Notes: generated by a model from the sequence alone, not told the origin. Shown: positions 26,788 through 35,436, counted from the first letter of the stretch. The stretch is 64,000 nucleotides of DNA from Cytophagales bacterium (GCA_030446715.1 JAUJMU010000002.1:660814-724813); one strand, 5' to 3'. A program made the numbers and translations.

Positions 26788-28011
26788 CTAACGATTACCG
26801 GCAGCGTCTACCACACCGGGCACCCCCTTAATGGCAATCTTGTTTCCGGTATCGGCGGCGCGGTAAATGGCTTCCAGAATGGCCACGTCGCGCAGTCCCA
26901 TTTCACCCGGGACGGGCGTTTTGCGGTCGTTGAGGATGCAGCTGGCGAAGTCGTCCATCTGACGGGCTTGCTGTTGTACGTTGGAGATATCCATCCTGCC
27001 GCTGCTGGTCCTGCCCTGAATACCACCGTACCCATAGGCTGGCTCCAGTTCAAACCATCCTTTGGTGGCCTCAGCTCTGAGCCGGCTCTTATTCTCGGCA
27101 TAACTGGTCTGGCAATCGGCTGCCGTTCCATCGCGGAATTGCATCTGCCAGCTGATTCCCTGCTCTACTTCATTAAATCTCTTCTTATCCGTGACGGGAT
27201 GGTATTGGGCGGTAACGGAAACCGGTATTTGTCCCTTGGTATAAATGACCCCCTGCACGCAGTAAATGCCCATATCCATCAGCGGACCCCCACCGGAAAG
27301 TTGCCGGTCTACCCGCCACGAATCCGAATCTCCCATCCGGAAACCGTTTTCGGTTTTGATCACCTTTACGGGTCCGTATACTTCCTTCTGGCCCAGCCGC
27401 ATCATTTCGAGGTGGTGCGGCTCGAAGTGCAGCCGGTAGCCGATGGAAAGTTTCTTACCGGCTTTTTCGCAGGCATCAATGATGGCCTGACAGTCTTTTA
27501 CGGTGGTGGCCATCGGCTTTTCGCAGATGACGTGTTTGCCGGCCTGCGCCGCCCGGACGGCGTATTCGGCGTGCATGGCATTGGGCAACACTACGTACAC
27601 AATATCTATATCGGGATTGTCACTGATCTGATTGAAGTTAAGGTAATTGTAAACATTCTTATCCGGGATATTGTACTTCCGCTTCCAGTCATCCACTTTC
27701 TCCGGAGAGCCCGTTACGATGCCGGAGAGGCGGCAGTTTTTGGTTTCCTGCAAGGCCGGAGCCAGCTGGCCGGTGCTGTATCTGCCCAGCCCCACCAGGG
27801 CAATGCCCAGCTTCTTCCCACCCTGAAAAAGAGAGGCTGTAGCTGCTCCCGGTGACGACTGGTCGTCGGGCTGCCAGTAGGCCTGCGGCCGGGCCGCACC
27901 CGGCAGGGCAAGCGCCGCGCCGCCGATACTCATTGACAGGTCACGCATGAAGGTACGGCGGTTGTAGCCGCGGGCAAACTGTTGCAACAGTTCTTTGTCA
28001 TTACGATTCAT
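26788..28011 (-). CDS. Gfo/Idh/MocA family oxidoreductase, Tat-exported
   Basis: The 407-residue protein starts with a twin-arginine signal (NRRTFMRDLSMSIGGAALAL), so it is folded with its NAD(P) in the cytoplasm and exported. The Rossmann start is LGIALVGLGRYSTGQLAPAL. The family motif CEKPMATT contains the catalytic lysine. The C-terminal domain holds GGGPLMDMGIYCVQG, typical of glucose-fructose oxidoreductase-like members. These enzymes oxidise or epimerise sugars and inositols; the substrate is not predictable here. It is a single gene with 207 bases to the TrpF-like operon. Confidence 0.92.
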   Translation of the reverse strand: MNRNDKELLQQFARGYNRRTFMRDLSMSIGGAALALPGAARPQAYWQPDDQSSPGAATASLFQGGKKLGIALVGLGRYSTGQLAPALQETKNCRLSGIVTGSPEKVDDWKRKYNIPDKNVYNYLNFNQISDNPDIDIVYVVLPNAMHAEYAVRAAQAGKHVICEKPMATTVKDCQAIIDACEKAGKKLSIGYRLHFEPHHLEMMRLGQKEVYGPVKVIKTENGFRMGDSDSWRVDRQLSGGGPLMDMGIYCVQGVIYTKGQIPVSVTAQYHPVTDKKRFNEVEQGISWQMQFRDGTAADCQTSYAENKSRLRAEATKGWFELEPAYGYGGIQGRTSSGRMDISNVQQQARQMDDFASCILNDRKTPVPGEMGLRDVAILEAIYRAADTGNKIAIKGVPGVVDAAGNR

Positions 28012-28102
28012 AGCAGAAGGAAATTAGCTACCGGAAGGGATGAGGATATATTTCCCTTTACCAGTTTGCAAAAGAAAGTTACAGCCAGAAGAAAAATCAA
28101 AG

Positions 28103-28136
28103 CAAAAAGCCTTGTTTCCTGAACGAAACAAGGCTT
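28103..28136 (-). terminator. Terminator of the small membrane protein gene
   Basis: AAGCCTTGTTTC (28107-28118) pairs with GAAACAAGGCTT (28125-28136). On the minus strand the stem runs into TTTTTGC, just past the stop at 28161. Confidence 0.8.
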
Positions 28137-28160
28137 CACAAGCGGAATTTGTACCTTTAT

Positions 28161-28493
28161 TCAGAAAATAGAATCGAGGATCCAGCCTACTACCGCCAGC
28201 ACGATGCTGAAAAACAGGGCCGGCAGGAATCCGGCTACATCAAATCCACCGATAAAATAATCGGCGATGTAGATAATGATAACGTTGAGCACCAGGTAAA
28301 AGAGACCCAGCGTCAGGATGGTGATGGGCAGCGTGAGAATCACCAGGATAGGTTTCACGAAGGTGTTGAGTATCCCCAGCACCAGTGCCACAATAAGTGC
28401 CGTCAGGATTCCGTCTACCCCTACCCCCGGTATCAGATAGGCGCTGATGATCACCGCCAGCGCATTGACCAGTAGTTTAACAAGAAATCCCAT
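28161..28493 (-). CDS. Phage holin family / YvlD-like membrane protein
   Basis: The 110-residue product is almost entirely hydrophobic, with four transmembrane helices. The opening MGFLVKLLVNALAVIISAYLIPGV and the central ILGILNTFVKPILVILTLPITIL are characteristic of the DUF360 / phage_holin_4_2 family. Despite the database name these are ordinary chromosomal membrane proteins of unknown function, and no phage genes are nearby. A heptanucleotide repeat array lies about 105 bases upstream of the start. Confidence 0.9.
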   Translation of the reverse strand: MGFLVKLLVNALAVIISAYLIPGVGVDGILTALIVALVLGILNTFVKPILVILTLPITILTLGLFYLVLNVIIIYIADYFIGGFDVAGFLPALFFSIVLAVVGWILDSIF

Positions 28494-28597
28494 TGTTGAT
28501 TCAGGTTTAGAGGTTCTGCTTGAGAAAAATATAATAAACTCCCGTACGAAAAATCAGACAACTGGTTGCCGTGCGGACGGAATGCAGCATTTAAAGT

Positions 28598-28653
28598 GGT
28601 TATTGGTTATTGGTTATTGGTTATTGGTTATTGGTTATTGGTTATTGGTTATT
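28598..28653. repeat. Heptamer tandem repeat, GGTTATT x 8
   Basis: Eight perfect head-to-tail copies of GGTTATT span 56 bases between the end of hisIE (28694) and the start of the membrane protein gene (28493, reading away). Such repeats are prone to copy-number change by slippage. The array is upstream of a start codon and not inside a gene. Confidence 0.95.
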
Positions 28654-28693
28654 TGAAAAAGACACGGCTTGCAGTAATTCAAAACTTAAAATT

Positions 28694-29287
28694 TTACCGG
28701 TGCCTGTCCTGCAGCACGGCGATGACTTCATCGAGGTCAACGTTTTTCTGTTCGAGCAGCACCAGATAGTGAAAAAGCAGATCAGCCGCTTCGTTTTTGA
28801 ATAATTCGTCGTTATTGTCTTTTGCCTCAATCACCAGTTCGACTGCCTCCTCGCCCACCTTCTGCGCCACCTTGTTGATGCCTTTGGCAAACAGCGAGGC
28901 CGTGTACGACTTTTCGGTCGGATTCTGCCGCCGGCTGCGGATCACCTCTTTCAGATGGTCCAGAAAAGCTGCCTTACCGCTGTTTTTTTCGTCAAAGCAG
29001 GTGTCGGCTCCCGTATGGCAGACCGGCCCCACCGGATCGGCCTTGATCAGCAGCGTATCCCCGTCGCAATCTATGCGCATATCTTTCACCCTCAGAAAAT
29101 TACCCGACGTTTCTCCTTTCGTCCAGAGCCGGTTTCTGGTCCGGCTGAAGAAGGTAACGGTACCTTCGGCCCTTGTTTTTTCGTAGGCTTCGGCGTTCAT
29201 GTAGCCCAGCATCAGCACTTTGCCGGTGGCGGCGTCCTGCACGATGGCCGGAATCAGTCCATTGGTTTTCTGGAAGTCAAGTTGCAT
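28694..29287 (-). CDS. hisI: Phosphoribosyl-AMP cyclohydrolase / phosphoribosyl-ATP pyrophosphatase
   Basis: HisIE catalyses the second and third steps of histidine synthesis. The 197-residue protein has the HisI domain first (MLGYMNAEAY, WTKGETSGNFL, DCDGDTLLI, metal-site cysteines in GPVCHTG and DTCF). The HisE domain follows (AKGINKVAQKVGEEAVELVIEA, AADLLFHYLVLL). Both halves are complete, as in the usual fused bacterial form. It ends the minus-strand cluster hisA-GNAT-hisF-hisIE, 51 bases after hisF. Confidence 0.97.
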   Translation of the reverse strand: MQLDFQKTNGLIPAIVQDAATGKVLMLGYMNAEAYEKTRAEGTVTFFSRTRNRLWTKGETSGNFLRVKDMRIDCDGDTLLIKADPVGPVCHTGADTCFDEKNSGKAAFLDHLKEVIRSRRQNPTEKSYTASLFAKGINKVAQKVGEEAVELVIEAKDNNDELFKNEAADLLFHYLVLLEQKNVDLDEVIAVLQDRHR

Positions 29288-29338
29288 GCGGATAGGGGTA
29301 AATTATTTTGTCAAAACTACCGGCGGTGGGCCCAGGCA

Positions 29339-30094
29339 TCAAACCCGGACCGTAACGCCCTGCTCCTTCAGAAAGGTCTTCAGGCTGGGAATCGGTATTT
29401 CCCTGAAGTGAAAAATACTGGCGGCAAGGGCAGCATCGGCTTTTCCGGCCGTGAAAACCTCCTCAAAATGCGCCATGTTTCCCGCACCGCCGGAAGCAAT
29501 AACGGGAATTGCCGCCCGTTCGGAGATATACCTGGTCACCTCCAGCGCAAAGCCATTTTTGGTACCATCCGTGTCCATTGAGGTGAGCAGGATCTCGCCG
29601 GCCCCGCGGTGTTCGACTTCTCGGGCCCACGGAATGGTCCGCTTTCCGGTGGGGGTGCGGCCACCGTGGGTGTGCACGATGTGTTCGCCGTTCAGGTAGC
29701 GCGTATCAATGGCGACTACAATGCACTGGCTCCCGAATTCCTGCGCCAGCTGGTCTATCAGCGCCGGGTTACGCACGGCGGCGGAGTTGATGGAGATTTT
29801 GTCAGCACCGGCATTGAGCAGCGCCGATACATCCGCCACCGAACCAATGCCGCCGCCCACGGTGAAGGGAATATTGATGGCATGGGCCACCCGCCGCACG
29901 AGTTCCAGCAGGGTCCCGCGGTTTTCGACGGTAGCCGTAATATCCAGGAACACCAGTTCGTCGGCACCCTCCTCAGCGTAGCGGCGGGCCAGTTCTACCG
30001 GGTCGCCGGCATGGCGGAGGTTTTCAAAGTTAATGCCCTTTACCGTTTTGCCGTCTTTGATGTCAAGGCAGGGTATAATCCGTTTGGTCAGCAC
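29339..30094 (-). CDS. hisF: Imidazole glycerol phosphate synthase subunit HisF
   Basis: HisF uses ammonia from HisH to turn PRFAR into IGP and AICAR. The 251-residue barrel begins at a GTG (30094) with [19 protein letters not shown] (catalytic D11 region) and carries VGGGIGS, the second catalytic Asp in VAIDTRY, HTHGGR and ASGGAG. The frame is open for another 70 residues upstream, but this overlaps the GNAT gene's end and is not family sequence, so the GTG is chosen. HisH, its obligate glutaminase partner, is not in the window. Confidence 0.96.
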   Translation of the reverse strand: MLTKRIIPCLDIKDGKTVKGINFENLRHAGDPVELARRYAEEGADELVFLDITATVENRGTLLELVRRVAHAINIPFTVGGGIGSVADVSALLNAGADKISINSAAVRNPALIDQLAQEFGSQCIVVAIDTRYLNGEHIVHTHGGRTPTGKRTIPWAREVEHRGAGEILLTSMDTDGTKNGFALEVTRYISERAAIPVIASGGAGNMAHFEEVFTAGKADAALAASIFHFREIPIPSLKTFLKEQGVTVRV

Positions 30095-30132
30095 AATAGG
30101 GTCGTTTAGAGTGGCAGAAACAGAAGAAACGT

Positions 30133-30591
30133 TTACGTATCCTGCGGCTGGTATGGGTTGGGCCGGACCTTCTCCATAAATATTTCCGGTTTGGCGAGGG
30201 GTTTGAATCCCGACTTTTCGTAGAGGAAATGGGCATCGCGGGTACCCAGCATCCAGCGGCGAAGCCCCTGCAGTTCGGGCAGGCCGGTAATGCACGCCAT
30301 CAGCCACTTGGCCAGGCCCCTGCCCCGGTACTCCTCCACAATAAATACATCGGCGATGTAGCCCATAGTGGCAAAATCACTGATCAACCGGGCAAAGCCA
30401 ATCTGCTTGCCCTGGTGATATACACCGAAGCAAAAAGAGCCCTCTACGGAAAGCCGCACGGTTTCTTCCGGGATGTGCCTTGCCCAGTAGGATTGGCTGG
30501 AAAGGTAGTGGTGAATTACACCGATGTCCAGCTTGGTTTTATCCGTACTGATCAAAAACGCTCCGTTGGTGAACTGCTTGATTGTATTCAT
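30133..30591 (-). CDS. GNAT-family acetyltransferase
   Basis: The 152-residue protein has the GNAT core: [21 protein letters not shown] forms strand 4, the acetyl-CoA pyrophosphate loop (RGRGLA) and helix 3. The end reads [17 protein letters not shown]. The N-terminal [14 protein letters not shown] pattern is common in a GNAT subgroup often annotated only as an acetyltransferase. It sits between hisA and hisF with gaps of 27 and 38 bases, so it is part of the his transcription unit. Its substrate is unknown. Confidence 0.92.
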   Translation of the reverse strand: MNTIKQFTNGAFLISTDKTKLDIGVIHHYLSSQSYWARHIPEETVRLSVEGSFCFGVYHQGKQIGFARLISDFATMGYIADVFIVEEYRGRGLAKWLMACITGLPELQGLRRWMLGTRDAHFLYEKSGFKPLAKPEIFMEKVRPNPYQPQDT

Positions 30592-30618
30592 TTTCTGGTG
30601 CCAGGACTGGGACTTTGG

Positions 30619-31338
30619 TCAGGCAAACTTCTGCAAATCCTCCAGAGAGATTTTCCCTTCGTAAATGGCTTTCCCCACAATCACGCCGTAAAGATTCATC
30701 TCGTCCAGCTTATAAATATCATCGAGATTGCTTACGCCACCGCTGGCAATTACGTGCAGTGCAGGCAACCGGCTCCCAATTTCCCGGTACAAATCAAAAG
30801 ATGGTCCCTGCAGCAGCCCGTCTTTGGCTACATCGGTGCTGATGGTGTATTTTACCCCTTTTTCGCTGAATTCTTCCAGAAAGTCGTAGATCCAGATCTG
30901 ACTGGTTTCTTCCCAGCCACTTACAGCGATTTTCTCATTCCGGGCATCAGCGCCCAGAATGATTTTATCGGCTCCAAACTTTTTCAGCCAGTCTTCAAAC
31001 AGATCGGGCTGCTTTACGGCAACGCTGCCGCCGGTGACCTGAGCGGCTCCGCAGTCGAAAGCAATGCGGATGTCTTCGTCCGACTGGATGCCGCCGCCAA
31101 AATCAATGTGTAGTTTGGTCTGGCTTGCAATTTTCTCCAGCACGTTGTAATTGACTACCCGTTTCTGGCGGGCTCCGTCAAGGTCCACCACGTGGAGCCT
31201 TTTCAGACCGGCATCTTCGTAGGCTTTTGCCACATCCGCCGGATGGCCTTTGTATTCCTTTTTCTGCGCGAAATCACCTTGCGTCAGCCGGACACACTTG
31301 CCTTCAATGATATCAATGGCGGGAATGATCTGAATCAT
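30619..31338 (-). CDS. hisA: Phosphoribosylformimino-AICAR ribotide isomerase
   Basis: HisA performs the Amadori isomerisation before HisF. The 239-residue barrel starts at ATG 31338 (MIQIIPAIDIIEGKCVRLTQG, catalytic Asp in AIDI), with HVVDLDGA, HIDFGGGIQSDEDI, ILGADARNEKIAVSGWEE and VIASGGVSNLDD. The open frame extends upstream across the divergent tRNA gene, which is not coding. It is the first his gene in the window, and no hisG, D, C, B or H precedes it. Confidence 0.97.
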   Translation of the reverse strand: MIQIIPAIDIIEGKCVRLTQGDFAQKKEYKGHPADVAKAYEDAGLKRLHVVDLDGARQKRVVNYNVLEKIASQTKLHIDFGGGIQSDEDIRIAFDCGAAQVTGGSVAVKQPDLFEDWLKKFGADKIILGADARNEKIAVSGWEETSQIWIYDFLEEFSEKGVKYTISTDVAKDGLLQGPSFDLYREIGSRLPALHVIASGGVSNLDDIYKLDEMNLYGVIVGKAIYEGKISLEDLQKFA

Positions 31339-31391
31339 GTTGTGAGCGGAATGGGCCGACAAAGTTGCATAAAAAATTTGCCAGCCTTCCA

Positions 31392-31421
31392 TTGCGGAAT
31401 AGAAAAAATGCCATAGTTTTG
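31392..31421 (+). promoter_or_regulatory. Bacteroidota-type promoter of tRNA-Asp
   Basis: TTG (31392-31394), a 19-base spacer and TAGTTTTG (31414-31421) fit the Bacteroidota vegetative consensus TTG-N19-TAnnTTTG exactly. The tRNA starts 28 bases beyond the -7 box. Confidence 0.7.
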
Positions 31422-31449
31422 CACACGCTTTCAGCAAAAAGCAATGCCC

Positions 31450-31523
31450 GGTGTGGTAGTTCAGTCGGTTAGAATGCCGCCCTGTCACGGCGGAGGTCGC
31501 GGGTTCGAGTCCCGTCCGCACCG
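31450..31523 (+). tRNA. tRNA-Asp (GTC)
   Basis: The 74-base sequence folds as a cloverleaf. The acceptor stem GGTGTGG pairs with CCGCACC (one G-U), the D arm contains TAGTTCAGTCGGTTAGAA, the anticodon stem CCGCC/GGCGG encloses CTGTCAC with anticodon GTC, and the T loop is GGTTCGAGTCC. The discriminator is G and no CCA is encoded. It is transcribed away from hisA and followed by a terminator. Confidence 0.97.
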
Positions 31524-31531
31524 CTTAAGAT

Positions 31532-31570
31532 AAAAAAAGGTCCTGATTGTTGAAATCAGGGCCTTTTTTT
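31532..31570 (+). terminator. Terminator of tRNA-Asp
   Basis: AAAAAAGGTCCTGATT pairs with AATCAGGGCCTTTTTT around a five-base loop, and a T7 run ends the structure. It begins nine bases after the tRNA. Confidence 0.85.
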
Positions 31571-31738
31571 ATTTATTCTTCCAGAACCCGGGTTTTCTGC
31601 ATTTTCGGGCTGATTCCGCACTTTTTGTTTTTCCCGCCTTCAATTTCTGCCGGTTTGTTTATCCCTGAATTCCTCGCAAAAAGCAGATACCAGAGGCTGT
31701 CCGGTGCGAGTGTGTATAGACAGTAGTATTATCTATTA

Positions 31739-32718
31739 GACTTGTTAGTGGTTGGGAATGAGGGAGAAGCTGGATTGGAAGTTCCAAAGGCCAGCACATA
31801 CCCCTACTATTGTATCCAGCAGCGCTAGTTTTCTGACTCTGATTCTCTCCATAATCAAGCGGTATCTTTTCATGCCACCAATGGCATGTTCAATGCTGAT
31901 TCTATTCTTGCCTTTTTCTTTGTTAGCTTCTTTCTGCTGGAGGGTAAGTTGTTGTTTTTTCTTCTTTTTTTCCGGTATCTCCACCTTGCAATCCTTGAGC
32001 GTTTTGCCTATTCCAAAAAAGCCTGAATCTACCCGCAACTCTTTTGACTCGAACACTGCTGATTGATCCTTGATCTCTTGATCGGCCATTTTCTTGTCAT
32101 GCACACTGCCGTTATAGAGCTTGCTCACGTACAAAAATCCGTCTATCGGTCGTACTCAGCAGGAGTAGCTTTCGGGTATGTCTTTTTTACCACTGAAGGC
32201 CTGCTCCTGTTGCTGCTCATCCACAGGCCGTTGCACGGCTACTTCACTACCATCCATGAGCAAGACCAACTGCCTGGAAAACTCCGGGCGGAGTTTCTGC
32301 CAGTCTTTCAAATCCCGGACCGGCAAGCAGCTTAACCGCTCCAAAGCAGTTTGTAAAAGGGGAAAAACCGAGTCAAGTTCAGGTGTGCATCCCCACCACT
32401 AATGCCAAAGATTAATCCTGCATTGTCCCAGGTAAGCGTGTTTTTCAAGATGAACAAAACAAAAAAAGAGCATCTCTTCATAAGTAGTGAAAATAAACTG
32501 CTGCTTTACATTGCGCATCTTCTCTTGCAGACTTACTCCGTAGCGCTCCTGGTATACTTTGCCCAACTGGGCGGCTAAGAAAGTGAACTTTTGCTCACTC
32601 AGACCCGTAGCCGAACGCCACTGCCGATCCGTGCGGATATCCTTATATGACAAGCTCATTTTAGTGCCTTTTACTAGCAAAAATAGCCACTTCGCTCATT
32701 ATCAACAACTAACAAGTC
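31739..32718 (-). mobile_element. Decayed IS5-family element (DDE_4-type transposase)
   Basis: The 16-bp ends GACTTGTTAGTGGTTG and, inverted, GACTTGTTAGTTGTTG differ at one base and are both flanked by TA, a likely 2-bp target duplication. The 980-bp interior holds a frameshifted DDE transposase on the minus strand. The element lies between the tRNA-Asp terminator and a truncated secreted-protein gene. Confidence 0.8.
31745..32680 (-). pseudogene. IS5-type transposase pseudogene
   Basis: Three consecutive frames give the chain. First comes an N-terminal helix-turn-helix part (SYKDIRTDRQWRSATGLSEQKF, ending YEEMLFFCFVHLEKH). The middle has VLLMDGSEVAVQRP, whose Asp is catalytic. The C-terminal half has LYNGSVHDKKMADQ, VDSGFFGIG and the final ISIEHAIGGMKRYR with the catalytic Glu. 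At least two frameshifts prevent a full protein. The family is the DDE superfamily endonuclease / IS5 group. Confidence 0.85.
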
Positions 32719-32996
32719 TATTGTCTTTCCTTGCCTTACTAATTCATATCAGTAATGCCTGTACTCACCAAGAGTGATAATGTTGGGAGATGTAACATAG
32801 TATCAATCACTTGGATAATCGGAATGATGAAGGCTCACCCTCTAAATATTAAATCATAATATTTGGCCTGGAACGAGGCGGACAAAATATACCCGGGTGA
32901 TGAATATTCGATCAACAGACCCAGATACTCGATAAGCCATTTCAAACCGCCTCCCTTATAAAGTATATTGGCTGTTAATCCGCAATGGCTTAGTTC

Positions 32997-33511
32997 ATGT
33001 ATAAATTCTTACTTCTCTTTATATCAGGCTTACTATTACCACTCATTTGTTATGCCCAAGATCTTGACACCACTATGTGGGTAACGGATGGATATATAAA
33101 AGCTATTGCACATGGTGGATCTAAAGTCTACATAGGTGGATCCTTTGATTATATAGGGCCCAATACCGGAGGAGGGGCAGCTGTAAACCCTGTCAGTGGT
33201 CAACTGGCAACGCCCCGGTTTTCTTATGTACATGGTGATGTAAAAACAGCAGTGTCTGATGAAAAAGGCGGGTGGTTTATCGGGGGAAAGTTCACATCGG
33301 TTCAGGGGCAGCCCGGCACGGATTAGCACACATTCTGTCTGACGGCACTTTAGATCCTGACTGGGTTTTTAACACCGAAAAGTCAGGTACATTTGGCAGC
33401 GTTGGTTCATTGGTTGTCCACGATGGTGTACTTTTTTTATAGGTGGGCATTTTGATAAAATCGGCGGAATCAACAAGAATTATTTCGCAGGAATAGATCT
33501 TCGAAGCAACC
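32997..33511 (+). pseudogene. N-terminal remnant of a secreted repeat protein cut by IS3
   Basis: The first 109 codons encode a signal peptide (ending CYAQ) and beta-propeller-like repeats such as VYIGGSFDYIGPNTGG and WFIGGKFTSVQGQ. These resemble the delta-60 repeat proteins of Bacteroidota. A frameshift near 33320 leads into HILSDGTLDPDWVF, and a second leads into GGHFDKIGGINKNYFAGID. The IS3 element then interrupts at 33512, and no continuation exists beyond it. It is a broken surface or secreted protein of unknown role. Confidence 0.75.
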
Positions 33512-33551
33512 TGTCTAGTCCTGAAATAGCTTTACAGCAAAGCCCAACAGG

Positions 33552-33965
33552 ATGGCAGCAAAAAGCAAAAAGCAGCACAGTAGTAAGCGAAAGATTGTAA
33601 GCAGGGAGCCCTACAAGCGCCGGAGTGAGGCCGAAAAGCAAAAGATTGTCTTTGAGGTTACCAAAGGGCTGATCGGGATCAGAGCCGCTTGCCGGAAATA
33701 CGGCCTGAACCGGAATACGCTCAAAAACTGGATGGAGAACATTTGTCTGCCCAACTTAGGGGACACTATTTCTGATGAGTCACCATCCCCTATGTTAGCT
33801 AATAATTCCAGCGATCCCCCAAACCGGCAACTAAAAGCACTCACCAAAGCCCTGGCCGAGGCCGAACTGAAAATCAGCGGCCTTCAGACAATGATTGAAG
33901 TAGCCGAGCAGGAGTTAAAGATCAAGATCCGAAAAAAGCGTGGTACCAAACAGTCAAAAGAATGA
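33552..33965 (+). CDS. IS3 transposase OrfA
   Basis: The 137-residue protein is basic and has a helix-turn-helix of the IS3 OrfA type (AEKQKIVFEVTKGLIGIRAACRKYGLNRNTLKNWME), then a leucine-rich coiled-coil C-terminus (LTKALAEAELKISGLQTMIE). It binds the element ends and pairs with OrfB. The stop overlaps the OrfB start as ATGA. The fusion protein usually made in IS3 would need frameshifting near here, but I see no classic A6G slippery site. Confidence 0.88.
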   Translation: MAAKSKKQHSSKRKIVSREPYKRRSEAEKQKIVFEVTKGLIGIRAACRKYGLNRNTLKNWMENICLPNLGDTISDESPSPMLANNSSDPPNRQLKALTKALAEAELKISGLQTMIEVAEQELKIKIRKKRGTKQSKE

Positions 33966-34882
33966 GACAAAGTCATCCTACAGTAAGCCTGGAGCGTCTT
34001 TGTGCATTGTTTGGTGTCACCCGTCAGGCTTACTACGAAGCAGCAGATCACGAGAAAAAGACCAGTATTGCCGATATGGTGGTACTTGCTCTGGTTGATA
34101 AGATTCGTAAAGACATGCCCTTGATTGGGACCAGAAAGCTGTTTTATCTGCTTGAGCCTGAGTTAGCCGAGCATGGAATAAAAATGGGCAGGGATCAACT
34201 GTTTGATCTTTTGGGCTTCCATGGCCTACTGATTCGCAGGCGTAAACGGATGGTGAAAACCACCAACTCTCACCACTGGCTTAAGAAGTACCCCGACTTA
34301 ATCAAAGACCTGGTGGTAGACGGCCCGGAGCAACTGTGGGTGAGTGATATCACTTATATCAGAACCCAGCAGGGATTCAGCTACCTGAGTTTAATCACCG
34401 ATGCGTATTCCAGGAAAGTAGTCGGGTATGCACTTTACTCAACGCTGGAAGCGGTGGGATGTATGCAAGCCCTTAAAATGGCTGTTGCCAGCCGGAAACG
34501 GGAGTCGCCCTATACGCTGATTCATCATTCGGACCGAGGCATTCAGTACTGCTGCTCGGATTACGTGACTTTACTGGAGGCAGAAAACATTGCCATCAGT
34601 ATGACGCAAACCGGTAGCCCTTACGATAATCCACAGGCTGAGCGGGTAAATGGGACAATCAAAAATGAGTTTTCTCCTAATAAGATTTACCGCGATCACC
34701 AGGAAGCCGAAAAGGAGATTGCCAGAATCATTGCCGTTTACAATCAGAAGCGGCCGCATGCCAGTTTGGATTACCTTACCCCTGAGCAGGCTCACCACGG
34801 CAGTGGAGAACTGAAAAAGCGCTGGAAGCACTACCCAAAGTCAGCTCCACCGACTAGGAATGTAGTACTGGAGGAGATCTGA
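33962..34882 (+). CDS. IS3 transposase OrfB (integrase core)
   Basis: The 306-residue catalytic subunit has an HTH_21-like N-terminus (LIGTRKLFYLLEPELAEHG) and a complete rve integrase core. The first Asp is in WVSDITYIRT, the second in IHHSDRGIQYCC and the Glu in NPQAERVNGTIKNEF, 35 residues apart as expected. The C-terminal YNQKRPHASLDYLTPEQAH is the family ending. Start and stop are clean and no frameshift is present. Confidence 0.93.
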   Translation: MRQSHPTVSLERLCALFGVTRQAYYEAADHEKKTSIADMVVLALVDKIRKDMPLIGTRKLFYLLEPELAEHGIKMGRDQLFDLLGFHGLLIRRRKRMVKTTNSHHWLKKYPDLIKDLVVDGPEQLWVSDITYIRTQQGFSYLSLITDAYSRKVVGYALYSTLEAVGCMQALKMAVASRKRESPYTLIHHSDRGIQYCCSDYVTLLEAENIAISMTQTGSPYDNPQAERVNGTIKNEFSPNKIYRDHQEAEKEIARIIAVYNQKRPHASLDYLTPEQAHHGSGELKKRWKHYPKSAPPTRNVVLEEI

Positions 34883-34900
34883 TGGCAGTGCAGGCAACTC

Positions 34901-34954
34901 AAAAAGCGGTGGAAATATGGATAACTCTTGCAGAGTTACCCACATTTCCACCGC
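34901..34954 (-). terminator. Long hairpin in the IS3 end, terminator-like on the minus strand
   Basis: A 23-bp near-perfect stem (34906-34928 with 34932-34954) has a three-base loop. Its two imperfect positions are A-C on the plus strand but G-U on the minus strand. On the minus strand it is followed by TTTTT (34905-34901). It would stop transcription entering the element from the right, after orfB but inside the right end. Confidence 0.55.
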
Positions 34955-35081
34955 ATAATAGTAGTAGCAGCGTGTATTTAGCGATTTGTAAAGTAGTTTT
35001 AGGATTAAGGCAAAAACAGTGTAAAGCAGAATCAGGATTAACCTCAAAAATTGTAAGGTTTTTTCAGGACGGGACACAACA

Positions 35082-35423
35082 ATGCTTTGTTTCATTGCCC
35101 TGATCCACTTCTTTGCCACGGGGGAGTATGCATTTGGCAGCCTGATGGCCGTCCTGTTTTACTGGGTAATGGCTGATATACCGGTGATCGGACGTTTTTC
35201 CAGACGGCTCAGGGAGTCTGACTTTTTCATGTGGACGGTCCTTCCCGTGCTTTTTTCACTCACGCTGGCTGCGGGAGTCTTCTGGCTCTGCTGGAATTCT
35301 CTGGTCAACTGGAGGCTGAGTGCCAAAGCATTGGGTGAGGACGCCAAAGTGTACTTTTACCTTGTGACAGCTGCCCTGAGCATGTCGCTTTACGGCCTTT
35401 ACTTTAGCGTAAAAAACTATTAA
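35082..35423 (+). CDS. Small membrane protein, possibly N-terminally clipped
   Basis: The 113-residue product has about four hydrophobic segments (LCFIALIHFFATGEYAFGSL, MAVLFYWVMADIPVIG, then VLPVLFSLTLAAGVFWLC and a final LVTAALSMSLYGLYFSV). No family is recognised. The start codon is six bases from the IS3 right end, so the first residues may have been lost or replaced by the insertion. It lies 13 bases before the YoaK-like gene and probably shares its transcript. Confidence 0.6.
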   Translation: MLCFIALIHFFATGEYAFGSLMAVLFYWVMADIPVIGRFSRRLRESDFFMWTVLPVLFSLTLAAGVFWLCWNSLVNWRLSAKALGEDAKVYFYLVTAALSMSLYGLYFSVKNY

Positions 35424-35436
35424 AGAAAACAACTTC

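Larger units (their letters stand above)
33512..35076 (+). mobile_element. IS3-family insertion sequence, apparently intact
   Basis: The ends TGTCTAGTCCTGAAA (left) and TGTCCCGTCCTGAAA (right, inverted) match over most of 24 bases and end in TG and CA as IS3 elements do. CAAC occurs just outside both ends (33507-33510, 35077-35080) and may be the target duplication if the left end is one base earlier. The element encodes orfA and orfB, both uninterrupted, with all DDE residues, and is the only element in the window that looks capable of moving. Confidence 0.8.

Noticed and set aside
26602..27855. 417-codon plus-strand frame opposite the Gfo/Idh/MocA gene
   Set aside because: The minus strand encodes a complete, motif-rich oxidoreductase; the opposite frame has no family features.
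28161..28493. Prophage remnant because of the phage-holin-family name
   Set aside because: The family is mostly chromosomal membrane proteins and no other phage gene is nearby.
28598..28653. CRISPR array
   Set aside because: The unit is 7 bases with no spacers; it is a simple tandem repeat.
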